DNA from: a virus
DNA length: 38,716 nt
IMG/VR virus record: IMGVR_UViG_3300035698_018106
Location: 1 to 38,716 of that record
Strand: one strand, 5' to 3'
Shown here piece by piece: positions 25,857 through 34,248 of this stretch. A program made the translations under genes and the position numbers. The stretch's first letter is position 1; each line of letters begins with the position of its first letter. The notes under the pieces are model-generated. The model worked only from the letters and a program-made list of their open reading frames with translations. It was not told where the DNA came from and searched no databases.

Positions 25857-28342
25857 TGGCAAATACAACACTACATAGACAATCACTAACGGTTGAAGAT
25901 GGATATTTAGACGAACTTAAACCTATTATAACTGATGGTTTAGTTGCTCATTTTCCTCTACATGGTACATTTGATGGCATAAGCTATCAGAATGACACCG
26001 AATCTGAAGGTGTCTGGGAAATTGGTACATCTGGAAATCAAGGTTTTTTTATACAAAATGGAGGTACTGCCGAGAATAGTATTATAGAAAAAGAAAATCC
26101 ATGGGGAGCAAAAGCTGCTGTATGGCAAGCTGCTCCTGATGCAGTTTCGGGTCCGGATGGGGGATGGGACATGGCTAGCGTACCAATTGATCATACTAAA
26201 ACATATAGATATAGTGTATGGATCAGAAGAGAATCAGTAGGAAATGGCGGGACATATTTTGGATGTGAGGGTAACTCTGTATATAATCTTGCTGGAGTAC
26301 TTCAGACTAATCCATATTTTGTTACTAGTATTTCCGCTTCGACAATACCAATATGGGAGGATACATGGATATTATTTGTCTATTATGTACATCCTTCTGA
26401 TTATACAGGATCAAAAGCTGCAGATAGTGGTGGATATACAACAGATGGTACTAAAGTATATACTAGTGGGATAGATTTTAAATGGTCAGCAACATATGGT
26501 TTAGGTGGATTAAGATCTTATTTATATTATTCAACAGATACATCAGAAAGACAATTTTTCTATGATCCAAGAATGGAAATTTATGATGCAGCTTCATCAT
26601 CTACAATTATTGAAATGTTAAATGGTCTTCCAAAAAAATATCATCATAATACATCAACTAATGTTGGTATATCTAGTAATGAAGATATAGAAGTAGGAGA
26701 TGTAGGTACTAATGTAATTATTAATCCAACTGGTTCTTATGGAGCTTCGGCAGACGGTAGTTATGATCCAGGTTGGGATGAAACTTTACACCCCAAAGCA
26801 ATTACTGTTAACCAATGGTCTTTAGGTTATAATAGTGGAGTTTCAGAACCAAGTGTTGGATATTTCGGTCAATGGGTAAGGGAAGGATATGATGGAGGGC
26901 CTTGCATGAAATTCTTAGATTATAATTCTACCTACGGTCATATTCATAGATGGATGGGTATTAGTGAAGTCTTTACATTTGACATGTCCTCTATTGGATG
27001 GGCAACAGGAACAATAATTACTATTTCATGGAGACAAAAGGTTAATGATATAGGGAAATATTCTAGTGTTGGATTATATCATACAGAAACCGGTAGTACT
27101 TTTGGTACTGCTATATGGGATGTATTTAATAAATCCCATGGGATATGGGAAAATAAGTCTGTTACATATACAATCCCAGCTGAATGGGTGTCAACTACAT
27201 CTATAAGGGTATACGTTTATGGAATGTATGGAGTTGAAGGTACTCTTTGGGTAGATAATATTCAAATAACAGAAACTAATAAACATGTACCTTTTATAGA
27301 TGGAACAAGATCAGCTGCTAGCATTTATAGAGTAAAAATGAGAGAGGATCTAGATACTTACACTGTTGTTGGAAAATTTACTCCATTTACACCTTTTGAT
27401 GGTACATATGATACTACAAATTCTTCCAGTAGCTTATTTAAATTAACTGATGGAGAAGGTGCAGGTAACATGTATTTTAGATATTATATATCATCTGGTT
27501 CTAGACCTTTTTTAGATGCTGATGGTACATTTGGAGCTACTCATACACATCAATTATACACAGTAAATAAAGACGAAGAACTTTTATATGCTATAACTAA
27601 AACAGGAACTACTTTTACTTTTAAAATATATCAAAATGGCTGGAAACTTGCTCATGTTGATTCCATTGATAATGATAATTTATTAACATATTTTGGATTT
27701 GACTCTCTTCCATGGAATGGAGCTCATAAAGAAGTAAGCTTTTATGATAGAATACTTACTACTGATGAATTAGAAACTATTGCAAAAACTGTTTATTCAT
27801 TAGATACAACAAATATTAAAGCTGTTGTAGATGATAATGTATATCCTAATCTTTGGAGAAATGCAAATTTTGAATCAACATCTTATCCTGTTCAAGGAAA
27901 TGGTACAGTTACTTTAGAGTATGATGAGTATGGATATTATCAACAGATGATTATTTCCGGATTAACATGGACATACAGAGGATATTCTTTATTAGAAGAT
28001 AAAAGTGCTATAGGCATATCAGGTACTAAATATGTTATTTCCGGATGGTTTTGGATTTCTCCTGGTAATACATTTACCGTTCGACCCATTGTAATTGAAG
28101 GAGATTTGGTTGGTGATCAGTATGATTATAACGATTTTTCATCATGCCCAACAGGAGAATGGTTTTATGCAACAGCTGAAGGTATTTCAGATACAGATGG
28201 TATTAATGTATATGTGTATCCAACATCATCAACTACTGGAAGTGGTACTATAAAATGGAGAAATATGTCAGTTAGAAGAGCTTCTGAAGAAGAATTAAGA
28301 ATAAATGAAGATATCATAGATATCGGCGATTATATAGAATAA
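25856..28342 (+). CDS. Large carbohydrate-binding-type appendage protein, 828 aa
   Basis: Several beta-sandwich domains follow one another. Residues ~30-240 combine a LamG-like opening (GLVAHFPLHGTFDGISYQN) with a jelly-roll containing YRYSVWIRRES, IDFKWSATYGLGGLRSYLYY and FYDPRMEIYD. Residues ~310-480 are a second jelly-roll (CMKFLDYNSTYGHIHRWMGI, VTYTIPAEWVSTTSIRVYVY, LWVDNIQITE). Residues ~490-650 are LamG-like and close with VSFYDRILTTDELETI. Residues ~665-805 are a third jelly-roll (KYVISGWFWISPGN, GTIKWRNMSVRRA). Such CBM/LamG chains bind polysaccharides. No glycosidase motif was recognised. Start ATG overlaps the preceding stop by one base. A receptor-binding role is inferred. Confidence 0.65.
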   Translation: MANTTLHRQSLTVEDGYLDELKPIITDGLVAHFPLHGTFDGISYQNDTESEGVWEIGTSGNQGFFIQNGGTAENSIIEKENPWGAKAAVWQAAPDAVSGPDGGWDMASVPIDHTKTYRYSVWIRRESVGNGGTYFGCEGNSVYNLAGVLQTNPYFVTSISASTIPIWEDTWILFVYYVHPSDYTGSKAADSGGYTTDGTKVYTSGIDFKWSATYGLGGLRSYLYYSTDTSERQFFYDPRMEIYDAASSSTIIEMLNGLPKKYHHNTSTNVGISSNEDIEVGDVGTNVIINPTGSYGASADGSYDPGWDETLHPKAITVNQWSLGYNSGVSEPSVGYFGQWVREGYDGGPCMKFLDYNSTYGHIHRWMGISEVFTFDMSSIGWATGTIITISWRQKVNDIGKYSSVGLYHTETGSTFGTAIWDVFNKSHGIWENKSVTYTIPAEWVSTTSIRVYVYGMYGVEGTLWVDNIQITETNKHVPFIDGTRSAASIYRVKMREDLDTYTVVGKFTPFTPFDGTYDTTNSSSSLFKLTDGEGAGNMYFRYYISSGSRPFLDADGTFGATHTHQLYTVNKDEELLYAITKTGTTFTFKIYQNGWKLAHVDSIDNDNLLTYFGFDSLPWNGAHKEVSFYDRILTTDELETIAKTVYSLDTTNIKAVVDDNVYPNLWRNANFESTSYPVQGNGTVTLEYDEYGYYQQMIISGLTWTYRGYSLLEDKSAIGISGTKYVISGWFWISPGNTFTVRPIVIEGDLVGDQYDYNDFSSCPTGEWFYATAEGISDTDGINVYVYPTSSTTGSGTIKWRNMSVRRASEEELRINEDIIDIGDYIE

Positions 28343-28345
28343 ATA
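28337..28345 (+). promoter_or_regulatory. GAATAAATA upstream of the S74 fibre
   Basis: GAATAAATA overlaps the last codons of the preceding gene and lies 17 bases before the ATG at 28363. It shares the core of the post-terminator motif but lacks the leading T and no terminator precedes it, so support is weaker. Confidence 0.3.
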
Positions 28346-28362
28346 AAATAAAATATAACTTT

Positions 28363-29760
28363 ATGGCAAATTTAAAAGCCGGCACATCAATAGATGGATA
28401 TTTAGCTTTACATACAGATAATGTTCAAAATGTTAGTATTAATGGACCATTAACAATTGTTAATGATATAGATTCAGCAGGAGGTGGTACTAAAGGTATT
28501 ATAATTAAAAATACAGGATCTGGTGGTGAAGCCGCAGTCGCTTATAATAATTCTGTAACTGGTTCCAATTATTGGTTTACTGGTTTAAATGAATCTGGTA
28601 GTCTCCAATGGACTTATGGTTCTGCATTTAGTGGATATAATATGTTTCTTACATCTGCTGGAGTTTTAACAACTGCTGCAGGTATTACAGCTAATGGAAC
28701 TATTAATGCTGCCGGTGGATCTAGTTCCGTATCTAATATTATTTCAGCCGGAACATCTCCCTATAATGTATTATCCTATTCGGGTGGTGCTCAATCTATT
28801 ATAAAAAGATTAGATGTAGGAGGTGCAACACAAATAGGAGGTGATGAGGGATTATATTTATGTTCGGGTGAGGCTGGAACATCAGCTGTTGCAAATACAA
28901 CGGTAGCAAGTGAAGTAGTACATATTTGTTCAGATGATGTTATTTATATGTATTCTAATTTACAAAATGGATGGGCAAGTAGAAGTACTGCTTCGCTTTC
29001 AACAGCTGGAGTTTTTACAGCACCTTCTTTTAGTGGTGCTAATGTTACATCAGGATCAAATCCAGGTCATACACACTCTAATTATCTTACATCAAATCAG
29101 ACTATAACATTATCTGGTGATGTAACAGGATCAGGTACTACTGCTATTACAACAGTGGTTGGAGATGATAGTCACAATCATACAGGATCTACTATATCAT
29201 CATTAGCAACAGGTGATGTAACATCCGGAACATTTTCTGTAGCCAGAGGTGGAACTGGATTAGCTACTATTACAGCAAATAGAATTCTCACTGGTAATGG
29301 TACTAGTGCAATGACACAAGAAAGTGGTTTAACATATGGCAGTTCCGTTTTATATGTTTCTGGTGCAATTCATGCAACAGGTGATATAACCGCTTATTAT
29401 TCTGATATACGTTTAAAAACTGATATTGAACCTATTACAAATGCATTAGATAAACTTAACTCTTTAACTGGTTTTACATATAATGCAAATGATTTAGCAA
29501 AAGAATTAATACCAAATACCGATATAACCCGTAAAGTTGGTGTATCGGCTCAATCAGTTAAAGCTATATTACCAGAAGCTGTTAAACCTGCTCCATTTGA
29601 TTCAATTAATGAAGAAGGAGAAGTAGTAGAATCCATATCAGGAGAAGATTATTTAACAGTTCAGTATGAAAAATTGGTACCTTTATTAATTGAATCTGTT
29701 AAAGAATTATCAAATAAAGTAAATTTATTAGAGAAGGAACTTGCAGATATTAAAAAATAA
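28363..29760 (+). CDS. Tail fibre with C-terminal peptidase S74 intramolecular chaperone, 465 aa
   Basis: Residues 1-346 form a beta-rich fibre with Gly/Ser/Thr repeats, SGDVTGSGT and two HxH pairs (H236-T-H238 and H271-N-H273) of the kind that hold metal ions in T4 gp37-type tips. Residues 347-465 are a peptidase S74 / intramolecular chaperone domain starting SDIRLKTDIEP. Ser347 and Lys352 have the spacing of the Ser-Lys dyad known from the K1F endosialidase family, so self-cleavage before Ser347 is expected after trimerisation. Other domain features are TRKVGVSAQSVKAILPEAV and the closing helix LLIESVKELSNKVNLLEKEL. Mature fibre would be ~346 residues. It is the last gene of the adhesin locus, followed by a terminator. 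Confidence 0.9.
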   Translation: MANLKAGTSIDGYLALHTDNVQNVSINGPLTIVNDIDSAGGGTKGIIIKNTGSGGEAAVAYNNSVTGSNYWFTGLNESGSLQWTYGSAFSGYNMFLTSAGVLTTAAGITANGTINAAGGSSSVSNIISAGTSPYNVLSYSGGAQSIIKRLDVGGATQIGGDEGLYLCSGEAGTSAVANTTVASEVVHICSDDVIYMYSNLQNGWASRSTASLSTAGVFTAPSFSGANVTSGSNPGHTHSNYLTSNQTITLSGDVTGSGTTAITTVVGDDSHNHTGSTISSLATGDVTSGTFSVARGGTGLATITANRILTGNGTSAMTQESGLTYGSSVLYVSGAIHATGDITAYYSDIRLKTDIEPITNALDKLNSLTGFTYNANDLAKELIPNTDITRKVGVSAQSVKAILPEAVKPAPFDSINEEGEVVESISGEDYLTVQYEKLVPLLIESVKELSNKVNLLEKELADIKK

Positions 29761-29780
29761 AATTTTATAAAAAGTAATAA

Positions 29781-29810
29781 AAAAGGAGAGTTTAGTGACT
29801 CTCCTTTTTT
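29781..29810 (+). terminator. Intrinsic terminator between fibre locus and neck/terminase genes
   Basis: The stem AAAAGGAGAGT pairs with ACTCTCCTTTT (29781-29791 with 29798-29808) around a 6-base loop, ending in a T-run. It divides the adhesin locus from the morphogenesis genes. Confidence 0.9.
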
Positions 29811-29814
29811 ATTG

Positions 29815-29824
29815 TGAATAAATA
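29815..29824 (+). promoter_or_regulatory. Putative late-type promoter, TGAATAAATA
   Basis: Third exact copy of TGAATAAATA, five bases after the terminator T-run and 12 bases before the ATG at 29837. Confidence 0.5.
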
Positions 29825-29836
29825 GAATAAAAAGGT

Positions 29837-31495
29837 ATGGCAGATTGTAACGCTAATAACAAAGGGGGAACTGGTAATTTAAGTGCGGCATTTCCAGATC
29901 AAAATAATCCTGATGGTAAATCTGGACTACAAATAAATGCAGTAGATAATCCAGCATTTAATGTTAATGCATTATTAATAGCCGCACAAAATTATAATGC
30001 GATGAATTCTGTTGTTAATAGAATGATTGGTATGGATTTAAGATGGTTTAGATCAATACCACAGCAAAGATCTCAAGATGTAATATTTCAAGAATATACA
30101 TTAAGTAATGTAGAAGATACCCCAATATGTATTAAAGCTGTGTTACCATCTGGTAATTTTCCAGAAAGTAAATATAATTATGATATGATGGGTTTAGAGT
30201 ATGAAATACCATTAGAGATACATATAGATAAACTATATTGGGAAGAAATAGCTGGTGGAGGGACAGCACCTCAGAAAAAAGACGTGGTTTATTTTGCCGT
30301 TCCTAATAAATTATATGAAGTTGTTTCATCATATTTAGCTAGAGGTTTTATGGAACAAGAAACCACATGGAAAATTAACCTCAGAAAATACCAACCAGAA
30401 GCTTCCAGAAGAGAAGGGGATGTTCTTAAAGAAACCATTAGCAAATATACTGTAAGTCAAGAAGAAATATTTGGAGAGAAAAAGAAATCAGATATAGAAA
30501 AAATTGTTGATAAAAAACAAATGAGTCCATTGAACTCCACAGAAATAGATGTTTATAAAATATTAGATCCACAACTTACTATAGTTAATTCAGATTTAGA
30601 AATTTATGGAATGAAAGTTGCAGAATCTTTTTATGATTTATCATCATCAAAATATTTTAATGCAGTAAAATATAAAGGTAAAGATATAATTACACAAACT
30701 ACTGATAGATCTATAACAGCATGGACTATGATAGATCCTGGAGTTGTAGATGAATTATCTGTTAATAATATAACTCAAATTACAGGAGATGTAAATTCTA
30801 ATTATCAAATATCTATTAATTCAAAACATGATAGATTACAAATAGGATCATATGTAGAAGTTTATAGACCCGGAGCATTAAATTTTTATGCTAAAATAAT
30901 AGATGATGCTGGATCGGTTCCAAATTCATATAAAGTATGGATTGATCAACCTGTAATTGATCATTTAAATTCTATACGATTTGATTGGATGGGCCTAAGT
31001 AATTATAGATTAATCAGTCAGAATCCTGTATCAATTTTAGATGGAATTAATACAACTAAAGATACTGGATTTAAAATAGATATTTTTGCAAATCAATATG
31101 TTAAAATTAAATATGGACAACAAGAACATATAGCTGTTATAACAGACAAATTATTAAATAAAAAATGGTATGGTATAGTTGTTAATATAGCGAATACATT
31201 TAATCAATATTTTGTGTCAATATTTAAAGAACATCCAACAGATTCTACTTCAAAGTTAGAGAATATATTTTATGAAACTCTTGATTTATTACCTGAAGAA
31301 ACAGAAGTAGAATTCTATACAATAAATAAATCACCATCATTGTATACAAATTTAAGATTATATGCAACTGGAATTGAAGAAGAAAAACAAATTAATGATT
31401 TATTACGATATTTTGTAAAAGATGGTGATCAACTTATTATTGGAGATAATGCAGATATTCGTATGCATGCTCCATATACTGGTCAACAAAGATAA
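29837..31495 (+). CDS. Neck protein, possibly gp14-like, with long C-terminal extension, 552 aa
   Basis: The segment at ~125-185 (EIPLEIHIDKLYWEE, KKDVVYFAVPNKLYEVVSSY, FMEQETTWKINLRKYQP) resembles the T4 gp14 head-completion/neck core, where a GD-IYFP--N-LFEI strand pair is followed by a hydrophobic segment. The gene also sits directly before the small and large terminase genes, as T4 genes 13-15 do. T4 gp14 has about 256 residues, so this protein is twice as long. Residues ~230-552 add a beta-rich region (IDIFANQYVKIKYGQ, WYGIVVNIANTFNQYFVSIF) and a distinctive end (LYTNLRLYATGIEEEKQIND, then DGDQLIIGDNADI). Assignment rests on remembered pattern and order; an alternative is an unrelated connector or virion structural protein. 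Confidence 0.5.
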   Translation: MADCNANNKGGTGNLSAAFPDQNNPDGKSGLQINAVDNPAFNVNALLIAAQNYNAMNSVVNRMIGMDLRWFRSIPQQRSQDVIFQEYTLSNVEDTPICIKAVLPSGNFPESKYNYDMMGLEYEIPLEIHIDKLYWEEIAGGGTAPQKKDVVYFAVPNKLYEVVSSYLARGFMEQETTWKINLRKYQPEASRREGDVLKETISKYTVSQEEIFGEKKKSDIEKIVDKKQMSPLNSTEIDVYKILDPQLTIVNSDLEIYGMKVAESFYDLSSSKYFNAVKYKGKDIITQTTDRSITAWTMIDPGVVDELSVNNITQITGDVNSNYQISINSKHDRLQIGSYVEVYRPGALNFYAKIIDDAGSVPNSYKVWIDQPVIDHLNSIRFDWMGLSNYRLISQNPVSILDGINTTKDTGFKIDIFANQYVKIKYGQQEHIAVITDKLLNKKWYGIVVNIANTFNQYFVSIFKEHPTDSTSKLENIFYETLDLLPEETEVEFYTINKSPSLYTNLRLYATGIEEEKQINDLLRYFVKDGDQLIIGDNADIRMHAPYTGQQR

Positions 31496-31518
31496 TCAAG
31501 AAACTTAAAAATTTAAAA

Positions 31519-32166
31519 ATGAAATTAAAGGATGAACGGGATAAATTAGAGAATCTATTAGATGATTCTCCAGATAAGATGACAGATAATGTCCCTGTAC
31601 CTGGAGCCGTACCAACTGAGCTCCAACAAGAATCTGTTATGGGTTTAAATTTTACAGAAGTAAAAGATAAATGTAATGATGAAGCAAGAGTAATGTTAAA
31701 TAACTCTATTGGTTTTATTTTAAATAAAGATCAAATTGAAAATAATGCATATTTAGAAAATAAATTAGAGGTTGATGTTATGTCATTATCTGGTATGTTA
31801 TATCAATTACGAGTTAATGAAGCTATGCAAAAGGCAATGATGGAGGAAGTTGATAGAGGATTTATGCATCCAAGAATGTTTGAAGTTTTTGGAGGATTAT
31901 CTAAAACTATTGCAGATATAAATAAACAATTAATCGGTACAGTAGAAGCAATTAAACTTACATATAAAGATGTCAAAAATGACATAAGAGAAAAAGAAAC
32001 CGAAGCATTAGGTCCTAGTCAAGGAGCTAATGGAATGATCACTCAAGGTGATGGTGGGGTTGTAACTCTAGGTACTAAAGAACTTATCAATAATATGAAA
32101 GAAGCTAGGAAAAAGCCAAAACAATTTGATACACCTTTTGATGATGATGCTGAAGAAGTAAAATAA
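31519..32166 (+). CDS. Terminase small subunit, gp16-like, 215 aa
   Basis: A mostly helical protein placed immediately before the large terminase gene (42-base gap). Residues ~75-145 (LEVDVMSLSGMLYQLRVNEA, EEVDRGFMHPRMFEVFGGL, SKTIADINKQLIGTVEAIKL) fit the central helical oligomerisation core of T4-type small terminases, in which a MRxFEVxxxL.K..AD.NK.L pattern is typical. The N-terminus is acidic and Pro-rich; the C-terminus is charged (EARKKPKQFDTPFDDDAEEV) and may contact the large subunit. T4 gp16 is 164 residues; this one has longer tails. It recognises DNA and stimulates the gp17 ATPase during packaging in known systems. Confidence 0.75.
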   Translation: MKLKDERDKLENLLDDSPDKMTDNVPVPGAVPTELQQESVMGLNFTEVKDKCNDEARVMLNNSIGFILNKDQIENNAYLENKLEVDVMSLSGMLYQLRVNEAMQKAMMEEVDRGFMHPRMFEVFGGLSKTIADINKQLIGTVEAIKLTYKDVKNDIREKETEALGPSQGANGMITQGDGGVVTLGTKELINNMKEARKKPKQFDTPFDDDAEEVK

Positions 32167-32208
32167 TTATTGACATATTTAAATATATAATTAAAATTAT
32201 TTAAGCTT

Positions 32209-34161
32209 ATGGCACAAACGACTATATGGACTACGGCTCTAGTTGAACAAACTATTGATAAACTTAGGTTTGGAATGGATACTGATATGAGTTGTTTTCA
32301 TGATAAAGATACTGAATTAAAAGCTGGTAAAATATTATTTAAACTTACATCATTAGAAGTTGCTGAATTTCAAAAATGTTCAATTGATATTGTATATTTT
32401 GTTGAAAAATATTGTAGATTTGTAACAGATAGAGGTAGAGAAACTGTTAATTTAAGAGATTTCCAAAAAGAAATTCTGAATGAATTAGGAGAAGAAGAAT
32501 GGAAAGATAAATTAGACGATATGGGGCCAAAATTTAGAAATTATATTCTAATGGCTTCTAGACAAACAGGAAAAACTACTACAGTAGCAGCTTTTTTTGC
32601 ATGGTATTTATGTTTTCATACAGATAGAAATTTACTTATTCTAGCAAATAAAGAGAAAACCGCTGTTGAAATTGTTAATAAAGTAATGGATGTTTTCAGA
32701 GGATTACCATTCTTTCTCAAACCTGGTATTATTAATGCTGGAGCAACCGGTATGAGATTAGATAATGGATGTCAATTAATTTCTCAAGCTACTACAAAAA
32801 CAGCTTCTATTGGATTTACTATTCATATATTATATGCTGATGAGTTTGCTCATATTGCTCCTAATATTGTTAGTGATTTCTGGAGATCTGTTTATCCTAC
32901 ACTTTCATCTTCTGAAATATCTCAATGTATAATTACATCAACCCCCTCAGGACAAGCTAATTTATTCTATGAAATATGGGATAGTGCTGTAAAAGGTAAA
33001 AATTCATTTAAATATAAACGTGTTGATTATTGGGAGGTACCTGGACATGATGAAGAATGGGCTGAAGCTATGAAAAGAGACTTTAGTGAAGAATTTTTTG
33101 CTCAAGAATTTGGTCTTCAGTTTAATGTTGATTCTAAATTATTATTAGGTGCTAAAGAATCTGCTTTTATAAAACGTATAGAACAAGAATATGTTTTTAA
33201 AGATTTAGATAAAACTACATTAGATGAAGAATTATATAGAAATCTTAAATGGAGAGAAGATTTTGATCCTAATGAATATTATGATCCTAATAAAAACTTA
33301 TTTTTAGTTTCAGTAGATACAGGGGAAGGTAAAGAATATGATGAAACAAAAGATAATGATTATAACGTATTAACAATTTATAAATTAGAACTTAAAAGTT
33401 TAGTACAATTAAATAGATTAAGAAATGATGAATATACATTAAAAAATATGTTCAGATTTAAACAAGTTGGATTATATAGAGATAATTTTAAAGATGAAGA
33501 AATAGCAGCAAAAGTTGCTCAAGCTATCATATTTGATCAGTTAGGAGCAGAATCTTCTTTAGTTGTATTAGAAATGAATTTTAATGGAAAGTTCTTTCTT
33601 AATATATTCCAACAAGATGATGAATATTTTGATGATATTGTATTAAGAACTTATCATACAAAACCAGTACCTGGAGAAAAACCTCCTAGAAAGAAAGCCG
33701 GCTTTAAAGTTGGAAATGATAAAGAGCATTTTTGTAAAGCTGGGAGAAAATTAATTAGAGATAAAACATTAATCCCTAACGATTCAGTTACTGTTTTAGA
33801 ATTTGCATCATTTGGTAGAGATAAAAGAGGAAAATTTAAAGGCATCGGAACTCATGATGATACAGTAATGGCTACACTTAATATAGCTAGACTATATGAA
33901 GAATCTGTATTAGATGATAGACTTTATGATATTCTAGAATATTTAGAAGATTGCGCCCAAAAACGATTAATGAATCACTATTTAAATAATGCTCAGGTTA
34001 CCGAATCAGATATAACAGATGAACACTTCAGGGCATTATTTAGTAATGATGAGGAATATCCATCAATTGAAACAGATTATTTAGGGGAAATATTTAATAT
34101 AGGTAGTCAGAGTAAAAATAGATATGTATCTCCTGGAAGAGTAATGATAGGAAAAGGATAA
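32209..34161 (+). CDS. Terminase large subunit, gp17-type packaging ATPase/nuclease, 650 aa
   Basis: The packaging motor and headful nuclease. ATPase domain: Walker A SRQTGKTT at residues 117-124; Walker B ILYADE at 207-212, with Glu212 as catalytic residue; coupling motif TSTPSG near 247-252. Nuclease domain (RNase H fold): FLVSVDTGEG with Asp370, VLEMNFNG with Glu455, and GTHDDTVMATLNIA with Asp550/Asp551, supplying the metal-binding acidic triad. Length is close to T4 gp17 (610 aa). All key residues are present, so it should be active. It follows the small terminase and precedes the tail sheath gene, matching T4 gene order 16-17-18. Confidence 0.95.
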   Translation: MAQTTIWTTALVEQTIDKLRFGMDTDMSCFHDKDTELKAGKILFKLTSLEVAEFQKCSIDIVYFVEKYCRFVTDRGRETVNLRDFQKEILNELGEEEWKDKLDDMGPKFRNYILMASRQTGKTTTVAAFFAWYLCFHTDRNLLILANKEKTAVEIVNKVMDVFRGLPFFLKPGIINAGATGMRLDNGCQLISQATTKTASIGFTIHILYADEFAHIAPNIVSDFWRSVYPTLSSSEISQCIITSTPSGQANLFYEIWDSAVKGKNSFKYKRVDYWEVPGHDEEWAEAMKRDFSEEFFAQEFGLQFNVDSKLLLGAKESAFIKRIEQEYVFKDLDKTTLDEELYRNLKWREDFDPNEYYDPNKNLFLVSVDTGEGKEYDETKDNDYNVLTIYKLELKSLVQLNRLRNDEYTLKNMFRFKQVGLYRDNFKDEEIAAKVAQAIIFDQLGAESSLVVLEMNFNGKFFLNIFQQDDEYFDDIVLRTYHTKPVPGEKPPRKKAGFKVGNDKEHFCKAGRKLIRDKTLIPNDSVTVLEFASFGRDKRGKFKGIGTHDDTVMATLNIARLYEESVLDDRLYDILEYLEDCAQKRLMNHYLNNAQVTESDITDEHFRALFSNDEEYPSIETDYLGEIFNIGSQSKNRYVSPGRVMIGKG

Positions 34162-34207
34162 ACTAATCCTATAAAATATTGATATATAATAAAAGATTAC
34201 TTATTAT

Positions 34208-34227
34208 CACTCAAATTTATTTGAGTG
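34208..34227 (+). promoter_or_regulatory. Hairpin between terminase and sheath genes
   Basis: CACTCAAA and TTTGAGTG form an 8-bp stem with a TTTA loop, followed by CAAAAAATAAAA rather than a T-run, so it is not a classical terminator. It lies 21 bases upstream of the sheath ATG and overlaps an in-frame GTG at 34225. It may be an RNA processing, stability or attenuation element. Confidence 0.4.
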
Positions 34228-34248
34228 CAAAAAATAAAATATACTAAT

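Noticed and set aside
32167-32208. TTGACA plus TATAAT as a sigma70-type promoter before the large terminase
   Set aside because: Spacing between the two elements is about 10 bases, too short for a functional -35/-10 pair, and Bacteroidota promoters use a different consensus.
34225-34248. GTG at 34225 as the sheath start
   Set aside because: It would add MQKIKYTN coded within a hairpin arm and A/T leader. ATG at 34249 matches the MARIALDL start and the leader pattern of other genes.
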